From positions 1 through 32,687 of the forward strand of contig NZ_JACJON010000082.1 in assembly GCF_014695585.1 (NCBI RefSeq): DNA of 32,687 nt, written 5' to 3'. The DNA comes from Microcoleus sp. FACHB-831. GTDB taxonomy: Bacteria; Cyanobacteriota; Cyanobacteriia; Cyanobacteriales; FACHB-T130. The notes below the pieces were generated by a model. It was not told the DNA's origin. It did no database searches and worked only from the letters and a program-made list of their open reading frames with translations. Numbering within the stretch: the first letter of the stretch is position 1; each line of letters opens with the position of its first letter. The translations under genes and the position numbers were made by a program. Shown here piece after piece: positions 15,979 to 24,317 of this stretch.

Positions 15979-16030
15979 TGTGGAAAACTACCTAGAATAT
16001 GTGGAAAAAAAGGGCCTGTACTGTGGAAAC
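15979..16030 (-). promoter_or_regulatory. Cluster of three DnaA-box-like sites
   Basis: TGTGGAAAA occurs at 15979-15987 and again at 16000-16008, and TGTGGAAAC at 16022-16030. On the minus strand these read TTTTCCACA, TTTTCCACA and GTTTCCACA; TTTTCCACA is the form bound by cyanobacterial DnaA. All point the same way, spaced 21-22 bp start to start, about two helical turns. The rest of the 442-bp gap (15722-16163) has an AT-rich part near 15825-15900 and no convincing gene; an open frame at 15926-16180 spans the boxes but has no family features. Confidence 0.5.
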
Positions 16031-16163
16031 AGTGGGGAATGGGTGGGGATAATTTACGTGAAAGATAAGAATTGCAAAGAGTTAATGGGGGATGGGGAAT
16101 CGAGAATGGGAAACGCGAGCGAATCTGCGTCTCTACAAGGAATGGGGACTCCCGAGCCGAGTA

Positions 16164-17855
16164 TTAAGCGGCTGAGTTAGCTTCGAGCGTTAGGGTGTGG
16201 CCTAGAACAGTGAAAACTTGGCGCTGTTCAAACAGGTCAACCAAGTCGCTATTTATTTTGGTTTTAGCGGCTTCTTGTCGGAGGATTTGCAGGGTTATTT
16301 CCAAGGGCAATCGGCGCTTATAGGGGCGATCGCTAGCCGTCAGAGCATCGTAAATATCGGCAATACTCATAATCTGGCTTTGAATGGGAATTTCTTCGTG
16401 TCTCAAGCCTTGAGGGTAGCCGCTGCCATCTAGCTTTTCGTGATGCCCGTAGGCAATGATTGGAACATCTTGAAGATGCTTCGTCCAGGGAATTCGCTTA
16501 AGAAATGCGTAGGTGTGAGTAACGTGGGATTCGATGGCTCGACGCTCTTCTGATGTTAGATTGCCCCTGGGTATCATCAGACAGGCTACTTCTTCCTGTG
16601 AGATGAGCGGTTTTAGCTGCCCATCGATGTCTCGATAGGTATATTGAGAAAGTTCTGTAAGTTGAGAAAAAGCCTCTTCAGACAAAAACTGAAATTGCTT
16701 TGTGTCCAACACCTCTGGTTCATTAGCTTCTAAGATCAGCTTCCAGTAGCTACCTAGTCGAGCGATCGCGCGTTCCAACTGCTTATCCAACTCTTCTAAC
16801 TGCTGGCAATGGGCGCAGCCAGTTTCCGAGCTATTATGTCGGTGGCTGGGATGCTCGATTAGATATTTAAACTTGTTCTGCGCGCATTCCATTTCTAAGG
16901 TGCGTTGCGCTATAGCAATGCGGTGGCGAATCACCTCTAGCTCAGAGGGATAGAGTTTTTTCTGCTTGCCTAAAATAGCTTCTGGTATGTGTACTTTGCC
17001 GAAATCGTGCAACAAAGCTGCATAGCGAATTTCTTGAATGTTGCGATCGCTAAACTTAATTAACCGCAGTGGCCCAGTAGTGACAGAACTTGCTTCTTCA
17101 CTCAACCGCACTGTTAGTTCGGCGACTCGCTCAGAATGGCCCGAAGTCGTCGGGTCTCGTGCTTCAATAATCTGAACGGACGCTCTTACAAAACCTTCAA
17201 ATAGATTCTCAATGTTCTTTTGCAGTTGGTTGCGTTCGATCGAGATAGCAGCTTGAGAAGCTAGCGATCGCACGATCACCTCTTCCCACTCGGAATATGA
17301 CTGAGTAACCTCCCGCACGTTCTTAGGTGTCACCACCATATGACGGCGGAGCTTGCGGTTGATCAGTTGAATTACACCAATGACTTCCCCATTTTGATCT
17401 TGCATTGGCAGTACCAAGACCGACCGCGTGTGATACGGACAGCTACTGTCGAAACTGCGGTCTAACTCATAGGGGACATCTTTGGGCAAATCATAAGCAT
17501 CAGGTAAATTTAATATTTCCCCCGTCAGAGCCACGTAACCTGCCAGACTTTTGGGGGTGAGTGGCATAACTAACTCTTGAAATGAGCCTGTTGGTAAAGA
17601 ATCGTTCTGCGCTACCTTAAATAGCAACTTAGGAGTTTCATCGCTATGGTCTATTAAATAGACGCTCCCAGCATCGCTACAAGTAATTTCTCGGCTTTTC
17701 GATAAAATCAGATTGAGTAATTGCCCCAGATCGCGGCTCGAAGAAAGTGCCGTGCCTATTGCCAACAGCTGCTCGATCAGTTCCACTCGCTCAGCAGATG
17801 CGGGTAAAAATTCCTGGCTATCAAGGATCGTTGTTGCGGAATTGGGAACAGTCAT
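16164..17855 (-). CDS. GAF and HD-GYP domain signalling protein
   Basis: The protein has 563 residues. A GAF domain (about 25-210) ends in a helix that leads into an HD-GYP domain. HD-GYP enzymes hydrolyse cyclic di-GMP. Seen here are SGHSERVAELTVRL (about 238-251), the HDFGK motif with H283-D284, HVTHTYAFLKRIPW from H444, HHEKLDGSGYPQGL (471-484) and IADIYDALTASDRPYK. Between HDFGK and the next metal histidines there are about 120-130 extra residues (about 312-436), including a His/Cys-rich patch EHPSHRHNSSETGCAHC. No membrane segment was seen; the GAF domain is the likely sensor. The stop is preceded by a Leu/Glu-rich tail. Phosphodiesterase activity is inferred from motifs only. Confidence 0.92.
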   Translation of the reverse strand: MTVPNSATTILDSQEFLPASAERVELIEQLLAIGTALSSSRDLGQLLNLILSKSREITCSDAGSVYLIDHSDETPKLLFKVAQNDSLPTGSFQELVMPLTPKSLAGYVALTGEILNLPDAYDLPKDVPYELDRSFDSSCPYHTRSVLVLPMQDQNGEVIGVIQLINRKLRRHMVVTPKNVREVTQSYSEWEEVIVRSLASQAAISIERNQLQKNIENLFEGFVRASVQIIEARDPTTSGHSERVAELTVRLSEEASSVTTGPLRLIKFSDRNIQEIRYAALLHDFGKVHIPEAILGKQKKLYPSELEVIRHRIAIAQRTLEMECAQNKFKYLIEHPSHRHNSSETGCAHCQQLEELDKQLERAIARLGSYWKLILEANEPEVLDTKQFQFLSEEAFSQLTELSQYTYRDIDGQLKPLISQEEVACLMIPRGNLTSEERRAIESHVTHTYAFLKRIPWTKHLQDVPIIAYGHHEKLDGSGYPQGLRHEEIPIQSQIMSIADIYDALTASDRPYKRRLPLEITLQILRQEAAKTKINSDLVDLFEQRQVFTVLGHTLTLEANSAA

Positions 17856-18595
17856 AAGTTTTATGCTTATCTTACGGCAGGCATATTGGCGGCTCTTCGA
17901 GTTCTTGCCACTATTGAGTTTGTCACACCTCAGCAGGCGCGATCTTGGTTCACCTTAAACCCAAGGGCGAGCCACTTTAAATGCGTTTAATTTTGTACCC
18001 TTAACTTATCAGTATCTCACTCTACTGAGTTAATCGACGATCTATCTCACTGCATAATATTATCTCCCTTAGTAGTCATCTGCATATTGAAATACTTTTT
18101 TTAGTTTGTCCGCGGAACGTCGTCTATATTGGGCAGAATGAATATTTGTCTAAAAAGTTGCGGTAGAAGAAGTTAGCGCGTTAGCAGTGCGCTAGCACCG
18201 CAGTTGGATTATCAGCATTGGGGGGATTAGAGCCGGAGTGATTAGTGCGATCGCTCATCTTATTAATCGAATCACCCGACGCTGCATAACAGTTCGCCGC
18301 AAAGGCTCTGTTTGCATATTGCTCCCTAGCTATAAGATTCATATGCATCACCTAATTGCAAGCAGGAATAAACGTCGTATAAATCAATCTTCAAGTTCTT
18401 GAGACGAAATTCCAGCAGCACTCAAAGCAAAATTGTTTGCTCGCATCAACGACTGGATGGGGCGATCGTAGTTAATAGGCTGCACGACGCATAGCTGGCA
18501 AAACTAAGACGATTTTTTGCTAAGTATAGGGGCGTGGCATCTTAGGCTTGCCAGAAGGATGCGATCGCCGTTTCCCTAAATCCGCGATCGCTCTT
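17856..18595. other. 740-bp gap with little recognisable content
   Basis: This lies between the HD-GYP gene and the end of the pentapeptide gene, both on minus. It holds several HIP1 octamers and a small inverted repeat (GCGCGTTAGC with GCGCTAGC near 18176-18196). The only candidate gene is a 55-codon minus-strand frame at 18181-18348, listed separately. A second open stretch of about 39 codons ends at 18384 (minus) and has no good start. No tRNA or mobile element was seen. Confidence 0.45.
18181..18348 (-). CDS. Possible small protein of 55 residues, unrecognised
   Basis: A minus-strand frame from ATG 18348 (second ATG at 18342) to a TAA at 18183-18181 encodes a polar, Asn-, Ala- and Ser-rich peptide starting MHMNLIAREQYANRAF. 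It has no membrane segment. The putative ribosome binding site (TTAGGTG) is too close to the first ATG and better spaced for the second. The length could occur by chance, so this is a candidate only. Confidence 0.22.
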   Translation of the reverse strand: MHMNLIAREQYANRAFAANCYAASGDSINKMSDRTNHSGSNPPNADNPTAVLAHC

Positions 18596-19405
18596 TTATC
18601 CCCTGAACTGTTTGTCCTCTGGAGGCAAGCCTAGTATGGCGCGGAAATCGTCGTCAAATTTAGCCTTTTCCCAATTCTTCGCACTTTTAATTTGATCGGT
18701 CTTCAGGTTCTTAGCCTTTCGGAAGTCGGCGGCTTCTATGTCAGTTTGCTTGAGGTTGACTGCTTGCAAATTGGCTTGCTGCAAATTCGCTTGCTGCAAG
18801 TTGGCTCCTTGGAGTTTGGCTTGCTGCAAGTTAGCTTCCCGAAAGCTGGCTTTTGCTAAGTTAGCATTGGCAAGATCGATTTGGACTAAATATGCTTTGT
18901 CAGCATTGACGCCTGCTAGACTAACGCGATCGCCGTTTAGGTATTCGAGTGCCTCGATTCTGCCGCCATTTCCTGCTTTTCCCTGAGCCGAGTTAATCGT
19001 TTGCCAAGCTTGATAGTGCCCTATTTTCTGTTGCTCCTGACCTTGAGAAATGTAGGAGAGTGCGGCTAAAGTTAGCAAGATTAAACCTAAAAATTCGATT
19101 ATTTTGAAAAGCGCGGAATTTCTTAGGAACGCCGCTAGCGGTTCTAGGTTTCGATCTATCTGCTGCAAAGGAAATTGCGGCGATCGCTCGCTTTCCCCGC
19201 TCTGAGATAAGCCTGTTAGTCTTCGAGAAAGAGGCGTTAGAGACGTTTTTGGTGTTGGTTTTTGAGCTGTCTTTTCCCAGCGAAGCTTGAGCGACGAAGC
19301 AGCGGCGTTTCCCTGAATAAACAGAATCTTCAAGAACCCGGCAAACCCTGAGTTCCGTTTTTGACGCCGCGATCGCCTAACTGGTTTCTGGGGTTGGCCG
19401 CTCAT
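18596..19405 (-). CDS. Membrane-anchored pentapeptide-repeat protein
   Basis: This 269-residue protein has a basic N-terminus (KPVRRSRRQKR) and a Pro/Ser-rich segment. One membrane helix lies at about residues 100-118 (LFKIIEFLGLILLTLAAL). The C-terminal half has A(N/D)LxxA pentapeptide repeats from about 158 to 230, such as ANLQQANLQQ. Such repeats fold into a right-handed quadrilateral beta-helix. The basic N-terminus suggests it is cytoplasmic, with the repeats on the other side, though topology is inferred. It is the last gene of the ksgA-ispE-DUF3082 operon, 4 bp after the DUF3082 stop. Function is unknown. Confidence 0.85.
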   Translation of the reverse strand: MSGQPQKPVRRSRRQKRNSGFAGFLKILFIQGNAAASSLKLRWEKTAQKPTPKTSLTPLSRRLTGLSQSGESERSPQFPLQQIDRNLEPLAAFLRNSALFKIIEFLGLILLTLAALSYISQGQEQQKIGHYQAWQTINSAQGKAGNGGRIEALEYLNGDRVSLAGVNADKAYLVQIDLANANLAKASFREANLQQAKLQGANLQQANLQQANLQAVNLKQTDIEAADFRKAKNLKTDQIKSAKNWEKAKFDDDFRAILGLPPEDKQFRG

Positions 19406-19409
19406 GCTT

Positions 19410-19742
19410 TTACTGTTGCGCTGGTGGAGGTGTGGGGTTCTTCAGTTGTTCAATTAACACTTGGATAGCCAAAGCTACCAGTCCGATAGCTACTAAGCCA
19501 AATATTCCCGCTCCCAAAGCACTCATCCCCACAACCAGAGTACGAACGGCTGCGGCAATATTCTGGACGGTAACATTAGTTGAATGGATGGGTTTGGCAG
19601 CAAAAGTTTGACCAATAGAGGCTGTGAGAAAATAAAGAGCCGCTGCCATTCCGCCAGCAATTATCGCACCAGACAAACACCGCAAGGGAGTTGGTTTTTG
19701 GTTATTGATATCGGGGGTTGGTGTGGGAGTTTCGTTAGTCAT
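19410..19742 (-). CDS. Small two-helix membrane protein, DUF3082 family
   Basis: The protein of 110 residues starts at ATG 19742, and its start overlaps the ispE stop region (19748) closely enough for coupling. A short Thr/Pro-rich N-terminus (TNETPTPTPD) is followed by LRCLSGAIIAGGMAAALYFL and a second hydrophobic helix GIFGLVAIGLVALAIQVLI. The pattern LRCLSGA plus two helices and the place after ispE match DUF3082 as I recall it in cyanobacteria. Function is unknown; it is probably an inner or thylakoid membrane protein. Confidence 0.82.
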   Translation of the reverse strand: MTNETPTPTPDINNQKPTPLRCLSGAIIAGGMAAALYFLTASIGQTFAAKPIHSTNVTVQNIAAAVRTLVVGMSALGAGIFGLVAIGLVALAIQVLIEQLKNPTPPPAQQ

Positions 19743-19747
19743 AAATT

Positions 19748-20692
19748 TCAATTTGCAACGCGAATGCCGTTGGCGATTAGCTTGGTTGCCCAGAGGTCTA
19801 AATTTGGGTCGGGAATTAACTTCCTCACGGCCTGTTTAACTTCTTGTGCTTGCGATTCCGATGCTGCGAGGGCAAACACTGTTGGCCCCGATCCAGACAT
19901 CATCGTTCCCAAGACGCCGCTGCTTTGGAATGCCTCGCGCAGTCGCAGTACTTGAGGATGTTCGGGCAATACAACTTTCTCTAAGTCATTGTGCAGCAAT
20001 TGGCCAATTTTCGCGCCATCCTTTTGAGCGATCGCGCTGACTAATGGCCCAGAATGCACCCGCGAAGAGCGAGATTGCAGGCTTTCTGTATCGCTAAGGT
20101 AGGTACTGCCAAATTGCTGGCGATAGGTAGAGTAAGCCCAAACTGTAGAAACTGCCAGGTTACGATATTTTGCCAGCACTACATGGAGATTTGTCAAAGC
20201 AGGTATGGTGGAAAGTTTTTCACCGCGTCCGGTAGCGATCGCGGTTCCCCCAGCTATACAAAACGGCACATCAGAACCGAGTTGGGTTGCTAGTTCTTCC
20301 AATTCTGACTGAGTTAGCCCCAGTTGCCACATTAAATCTATACCTACCAAGACAGCGGCTGCATTTGCCGACCCCCCAGCCAATCCAGCAGCTACGGGTA
20401 TTCGCTTAGCGATCGCAATTTCAACTCCGCCATATTGTGCTAAAGATTTGGGGAATTCCGACGCCATTAATTCAGCGGCGCGATAAGCCAGATTGCTTTT
20501 GTCTGCTGGGACTTGGGGATTATCGCAGTGTACGCGGATGGTATCGGTACTAAGCGATCGCAAATCAATTCGATCTGCTAAGTCGATGCTTTGCAGCACC
20601 ATTGCCAACTCGTGATAACCGTCAGGACGCGATCCGAGTATTTCTAAATACAGGTTAATTTTGGCTGGGACAATTAGAGAATATGAACGCAT
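19748..20692 (-). CDS. ispE: 4-(cytidine 5'-diphospho)-2-C-methyl-D-erythritol kinase IspE
   Basis: IspE phosphorylates CDP-methylerythritol in the plastid-type MEP pathway, which supplies carotenoids, quinones and the phytyl chain of chlorophyll. The protein belongs to the GHMP kinases: PAKINLYLEILGSRPDGYHEL (residues 9-29), the ATP loop PVAAGLAGGSANAAAVL (99-115), and the C-terminal GTMMSGSGPTVFAL. ATG 20692 (314 residues, MRSYSLIVPAKINL) fits the family; an in-frame start at 20746 would add 18 residues that do not. It lies 62 bp after ksgA and overlaps or abuts the DUF3082 gene. Confidence 0.97.
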   Translation of the reverse strand: MRSYSLIVPAKINLYLEILGSRPDGYHELAMVLQSIDLADRIDLRSLSTDTIRVHCDNPQVPADKSNLAYRAAELMASEFPKSLAQYGGVEIAIAKRIPVAAGLAGGSANAAAVLVGIDLMWQLGLTQSELEELATQLGSDVPFCIAGGTAIATGRGEKLSTIPALTNLHVVLAKYRNLAVSTVWAYSTYRQQFGSTYLSDTESLQSRSSRVHSGPLVSAIAQKDGAKIGQLLHNDLEKVVLPEHPQVLRLREAFQSSGVLGTMMSGSGPTVFALAASESQAQEVKQAVRKLIPDPNLDLWATKLIANGIRVAN

Positions 20693-20754
20693 ATCTTTAG
20701 TTATGTAGATTGCTTTTTGTTCATTGTTCGTTGCTATGAACCACAAACCACGAA

Positions 20755-21576
20755 CTACTGAGAAACTTGTAACGTGTTACTCAAGGCGACCCACTGAGGC
20801 ACGCTTAAATCTTCAGCGCGGGCTTGGGGATTTATCTCTAATTGTTCCAGCAATTGAGTCAGGCGATCGCGCTCTATTATTCCTTTCAAATTATTCCGCA
20901 ACATTTTGCGCTTCTCGGCGAACCCTATTTTTACCAAACTCTCTAAGTGTCTGGGATCGCGTGCTGGTGTTTCTATCATTCGCGGACGCAACCGAACAAC
21001 GGCTGAATCTACCTTGGGCGGCGGGTAAAACGCTCCTGCTGGTACGTGATAGATAAACTCGCATATGGCTAAATACTGCACGCGCACTGATAACGCTCCA
21101 AAAGCCCTCGATCCTGGTTTAGCATACAACCGATCTGCTACTTCTTTCTGCACCAGCAGGACAATTAAATCAAAAGCTTCCGCTGCTGGTTGGGAAATTG
21201 TACCTAACAGATGTTCTAAAATTGGGCCAGTGATATTGTAAGGGATATTGGCAACAACTTTGTTAGGTTTTTGGAAAGTTGGGAAAGCAGCAATTTGAGC
21301 AGCCCAATCTAGGCTGAGTATATCGCCTTGCAAAAGTAAGAATTTTTCAACATTACCCAATTTTTTAGCTAGCTTTTCGCACAAATCGCTGTCAATTTCT
21401 ACAGCAACAACTGATTCAGCAGCGGGCAATAGCTGGCGAGTTAGTATGCCAGTACCGGGGCCAATTTCCAGTACGCGATCGCTCTTGGATAAATTAGCTG
21501 CTTTTATTATTTGATTGAGCGCCTTATCACTGCGAAGCCAGTGTTGACCAAATTGTTTTCTAGGTTGGGGACTCAT
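20755..21576 (-). CDS. rsmA: 16S rRNA dimethyladenosine transferase KsgA/RsmA
   Basis: KsgA dimethylates two adjacent adenines near the 3' end of 16S rRNA late in 30S assembly. The 273-residue protein begins MSPQPRKQFGQHWL, the family N-terminus. It has motif I VLEIGPGTGILTRQLL (35-50), the acidic VAVEIDSDL, QGDIL and the catalytic NIPY motif (110-113) in VANIPYNITGPI. FGALSVRVQYL and FYPPPKVDSAVVRL follow. It is the first gene of a minus-strand operon with ispE, DUF3082 and the pentapeptide gene. The divergent Uma2 gene starts 61 bp away, so both promoters share that short stretch. Confidence 0.97.
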   Translation of the reverse strand: MSPQPRKQFGQHWLRSDKALNQIIKAANLSKSDRVLEIGPGTGILTRQLLPAAESVVAVEIDSDLCEKLAKKLGNVEKFLLLQGDILSLDWAAQIAAFPTFQKPNKVVANIPYNITGPILEHLLGTISQPAAEAFDLIVLLVQKEVADRLYAKPGSRAFGALSVRVQYLAICEFIYHVPAGAFYPPPKVDSAVVRLRPRMIETPARDPRHLESLVKIGFAEKRKMLRNNLKGIIERDRLTQLLEQLEINPQARAEDLSVPQWVALSNTLQVSQ

Positions 21577-21637
21577 TGAAAAAATTGGCCTAAAAGTGTA
21601 AAAATAGAGTTAACTTATTTATCAATTTTTATTTTAC

Positions 21638-22231
21638 ATGAATTCAGCCACCCTCCAAGCAAGAAGTAACCTAAACATTGAAGAATTTTTCTCCTTAGTA
21701 GAGGCAGAGGGTGATGTTACCTACGAGTTAATAAAAGGTCAGGCAGTACGGAAGATGTCGCCAAAATTTTTTCACTACAGGCTGACCAAGGCTCTACTCA
21801 ACCTGCTTGAATTGTGGTGTCAGCAGCGGGGAGAAGTAGCTATAGAATGGGCGATTAGATTAACTCAGCAGGATCGAGACTGGGTTCCCGTGCCGGATTT
21901 GCTATACATATCTTACGAGCGATTTCCAGCCGACTGGATGCAGGATGACGCTTGTCCTGTTGCGCCTGAATTGGTTATAGAAATTATTTCGCCTGGTCAA
22001 ACTTTTGGACAGCTAGTTTCTAAAGCGCGAGATTACTTGGACGCTGGTGTGTTACGAGTTTGGATTGTTGATAGCAAAGCCAGAAGTATTACTGTTTTTT
22101 ATCCCGATTCGGCACCGCAGACATATAGAGGAGGCACGCCGCTTACAGATTCTATCTTAGAGGGATTAGAAATAACAGTTGAACAGGTATTTCAGCTAGC
22201 ACGAATACCGGATGAGGGAAGCCTATTTTAG
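21638..22231 (+). CDS. Uma2 (DUF820) family PD-(D/E)xK nuclease-fold protein
   Basis: This 197-residue protein has the Uma2 pattern: NIEEFFSLVEAEGDVTYELIKG at the N-terminus, VPVPDLLYIS with the conserved aspartate, PELVIEIISPGQ with the conserved acidic strand, and KARDYLDAGVLRVWIVD near residues 129-146. The family has a restriction-endonuclease-like fold and is greatly expanded in cyanobacteria. Its biological role and substrate are not established. The gene converges on the NACHT gene with only 5 bp between stops, so there is no room for separate terminators. Confidence 0.9.
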   Translation: MNSATLQARSNLNIEEFFSLVEAEGDVTYELIKGQAVRKMSPKFFHYRLTKALLNLLELWCQQRGEVAIEWAIRLTQQDRDWVPVPDLLYISYERFPADWMQDDACPVAPELVIEIISPGQTFGQLVSKARDYLDAGVLRVWIVDSKARSITVFYPDSAPQTYRGGTPLTDSILEGLEITVEQVFQLARIPDEGSLF

Positions 22232-22236
22232 TATAA

Positions 22237-23889
22237 TTACATTGAGGCGAAATGCTCTTTGAATAAATCGTGCATAAACCTATAGCGCCTACCCACTCGT
22301 TGCAGAAAGTACCGTTGTGCGGCGTAGTTGAGAAAACGGCTATAGTTCCAGGGAATATAACCATTTCGCCAAAGAATTAGGCGCAACATGAAATGTTGAA
22401 TTCCAGGTAAGCCATAGATGTTTACATAGACGATTGCTAACAACCCTATAATCGGCGCAATTATCCAACTTATGCCAGGAGCTACAACAGCAATTGTACC
22501 AAAAATCAGTATTGCGATCGCTACAACAATTAGGCCATATATTGCTGCTTCTTTCACACCGCCGCTGGCAACAAGTTTCTTTTCTAAATTTGGTTGGAAT
22601 GGTACTATTTTTTCTAATATTTCATCGGTAAGTCCCAATATAAAACTGCCCATTGCTCCACTGATTATTCCACCAATTAACCCTAAAATTAGCGTAACTA
22701 TCAGCTTAATAAATAAGCCGCCAACTAGCTTAGAAGTCAACCCCAACATGAGACTAGCAATAAGTCCGTAAATTACCCCAAAAATCAGCCTAACTCCCAA
22801 ACGATATTGCGCCTTATGAGTAGAATTTTCCAACCAAGCAGGCTGCATATTATAAATCAAAAATTCATCTATTGCCTGCGATCGCATATTTTTAGCAAGC
22901 CTTACTATCCCTTGGCGCGATCTCTCTAGGCGCGGTTCTTTCCCTTTACTATACCAGTGCGGTTTAACATCCCGTATTAGCATCCGACGAACATAGGCAT
23001 TTAACAAATACTGGCGACGTTCTTCCAGAGAAGTGAGACGTTTCCAAGAATGAATTAAAATTTCCTCATATGCTAACGTCATTATATTTAATAATAGCGG
23101 CGTCTTTGCCAACACCAATAAATCGGGATCGGTTTTGATGTTCTCCCAAAGTTCGCGACTTCTAGCATTTAGAAGGTAATTGCGGATTTGACTTTCATCA
23201 AGCGATCGCAAATAAATTGCACCGTGCATTTGCAACCTGGTAGTACCGCTTTTATAAACTTCCACGCGATTGCACGCAACAAGCTGATTGAGTCTATCTA
23301 GCAGATAGTTAATCCGCTGAAGACATATTTCTTGTCGAGATAATTCCAGTTCATCTAGTCCATCCAAAAGAGGTAATATTTGCTGTTGATTAAGTAGATT
23401 TATGCTAATATCAACGGGCACGCCATATTTAGCGCCGAGGTAGTCTACCAGGCATGATGCAATACTTTGGTTATTGCTTTCCCACAAGGAAAGATTAAAC
23501 AAAACTGGGATAGGCTGATCCGCGTTATTTTCAGCCCTAGCGATTAAATCGGCAGCAAGTTCTAGTAGAGTTGTAGTTTTACCAGATCCCTGTGCGCCCA
23601 AGATTAATAACTTACCTGCTGCCCGATCGAAAACATCTATAATTTTTGTTTCCGGAGTTATTTTGGTAGTGGAACCGCTGCCGATTTTAACCTCAACATC
23701 CCAAAGGCGTTGCACCTGTTCGGGTTGTCTATCGTTGGACAAATCGATAAATACTGCCTTATGCAATGATTGTTCTAGACGTTCGGCAACTTCCCGTTTA
23801 ATTGCAGCTAGCAACTTATATCGAGTTTGCGTACTCCGTTTTGCCCCCGCGCCAGACATCGCCTCTCTAGTTATCGCCTCTGCGTTCAT
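22237..23889 (-). CDS. NACHT/STAND NTPase with C-terminal membrane helices
   Basis: The 550-residue protein has a helical N-terminal region (about 1-90), then a NACHT-type ATPase with Walker A GAQGSGKT (98-105), extended Walker B LLPLLDGLDE-like ILPLLDGLDE (171-180) and a sensor segment with R208. ELWENIKTDPDLLVLAKTPLLLNIM-type helices follow. About four to five Gly-rich membrane segments (about 365-490) come next, and the end WNYSRFLNYAAQRYFLQRVGRRYRFMHDLFKEHF is family-typical. NACHT proteins act as signal-dependent switches; some bacterial ones defend against phage. A cluster of N-terminal effector features was not recognised. It is a single gene after a 428-bp upstream gap. Defence is a hypothesis, not shown here. 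Confidence 0.85.
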   Translation of the reverse strand: MNAEAITREAMSGAGAKRSTQTRYKLLAAIKREVAERLEQSLHKAVFIDLSNDRQPEQVQRLWDVEVKIGSGSTTKITPETKIIDVFDRAAGKLLILGAQGSGKTTTLLELAADLIARAENNADQPIPVLFNLSLWESNNQSIASCLVDYLGAKYGVPVDISINLLNQQQILPLLDGLDELELSRQEICLQRINYLLDRLNQLVACNRVEVYKSGTTRLQMHGAIYLRSLDESQIRNYLLNARSRELWENIKTDPDLLVLAKTPLLLNIMTLAYEEILIHSWKRLTSLEERRQYLLNAYVRRMLIRDVKPHWYSKGKEPRLERSRQGIVRLAKNMRSQAIDEFLIYNMQPAWLENSTHKAQYRLGVRLIFGVIYGLIASLMLGLTSKLVGGLFIKLIVTLILGLIGGIISGAMGSFILGLTDEILEKIVPFQPNLEKKLVASGGVKEAAIYGLIVVAIAILIFGTIAVVAPGISWIIAPIIGLLAIVYVNIYGLPGIQHFMLRLILWRNGYIPWNYSRFLNYAAQRYFLQRVGRRYRFMHDLFKEHFASM

Positions 23890-24317
23890 TCCATCTCCTC
23901 TACTTGCGGCATCAGCAGCGCAGCAATGTCCCTCTACTTCAATTTTTCCACCAAACTGTAGCGCAAAGACTTAGTTTAGCAGCAGCGAGGTGAAGTGCGG
24001 CGATCGCAGCAAGTAGCGAAGAGATAATAGGGTTAGCATTCTCCATGCGATTTTAGCTATTGAGGATTTACTTATTAAGTCCCTCTAACCCTAATTATCA
24101 ATAAGACTTTCACAGCGAATTTAGTTGCCTAAGTCCTACTATTGTTGAATAACTTGCCTTACTTGTTCAACCTCTATCTTTAGTGCCTCAGCCGCTGCTT
24201 GTATAGAGCATCTAGCTGGTAAAAAAAAAATGGGCATTGCCCATCTTAATTAATGCTCTTAACCACCTCTCTCCCCCATTGCGGGGAAGAATTTTTATTG
24301 CAAAGAGGGATGATATT
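23890..24317. other. Gap between the NACHT gene and purB
   Basis: This holds the NACHT promoter region and the purB terminator. A 32-codon minus-strand frame (ending near 24139) encodes a peptide ending in EALKIEVEQVRQVIQQ, which looks like the tail of a longer protein and may be a gene remnant. A second hairpin, CCCC/GGGG around ATTGC, lies near 24275-24287 just after the purB stop. One HIP1 octamer lies near 24001. Confidence 0.45.
24221..24247 (-). terminator. purB: Intrinsic terminator downstream of purB
   Basis: Read on minus, AAGATGGGCAATGCCCAT folds into a GC-containing hairpin and runs straight into ten T residues (24230-24221). This is the strongest terminator in the window and lies about 70 bp after the purB stop. 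The palindrome ATGGGCA/TGCCCAT is perfect. Confidence 0.8.

Noticed and set aside
15926-16180. 84-codon open frame spanning the DnaA boxes
   Set aside because: Weak start, low-complexity C-terminus, overlap with the HD-GYP stop; the boxes explain the sequence better.
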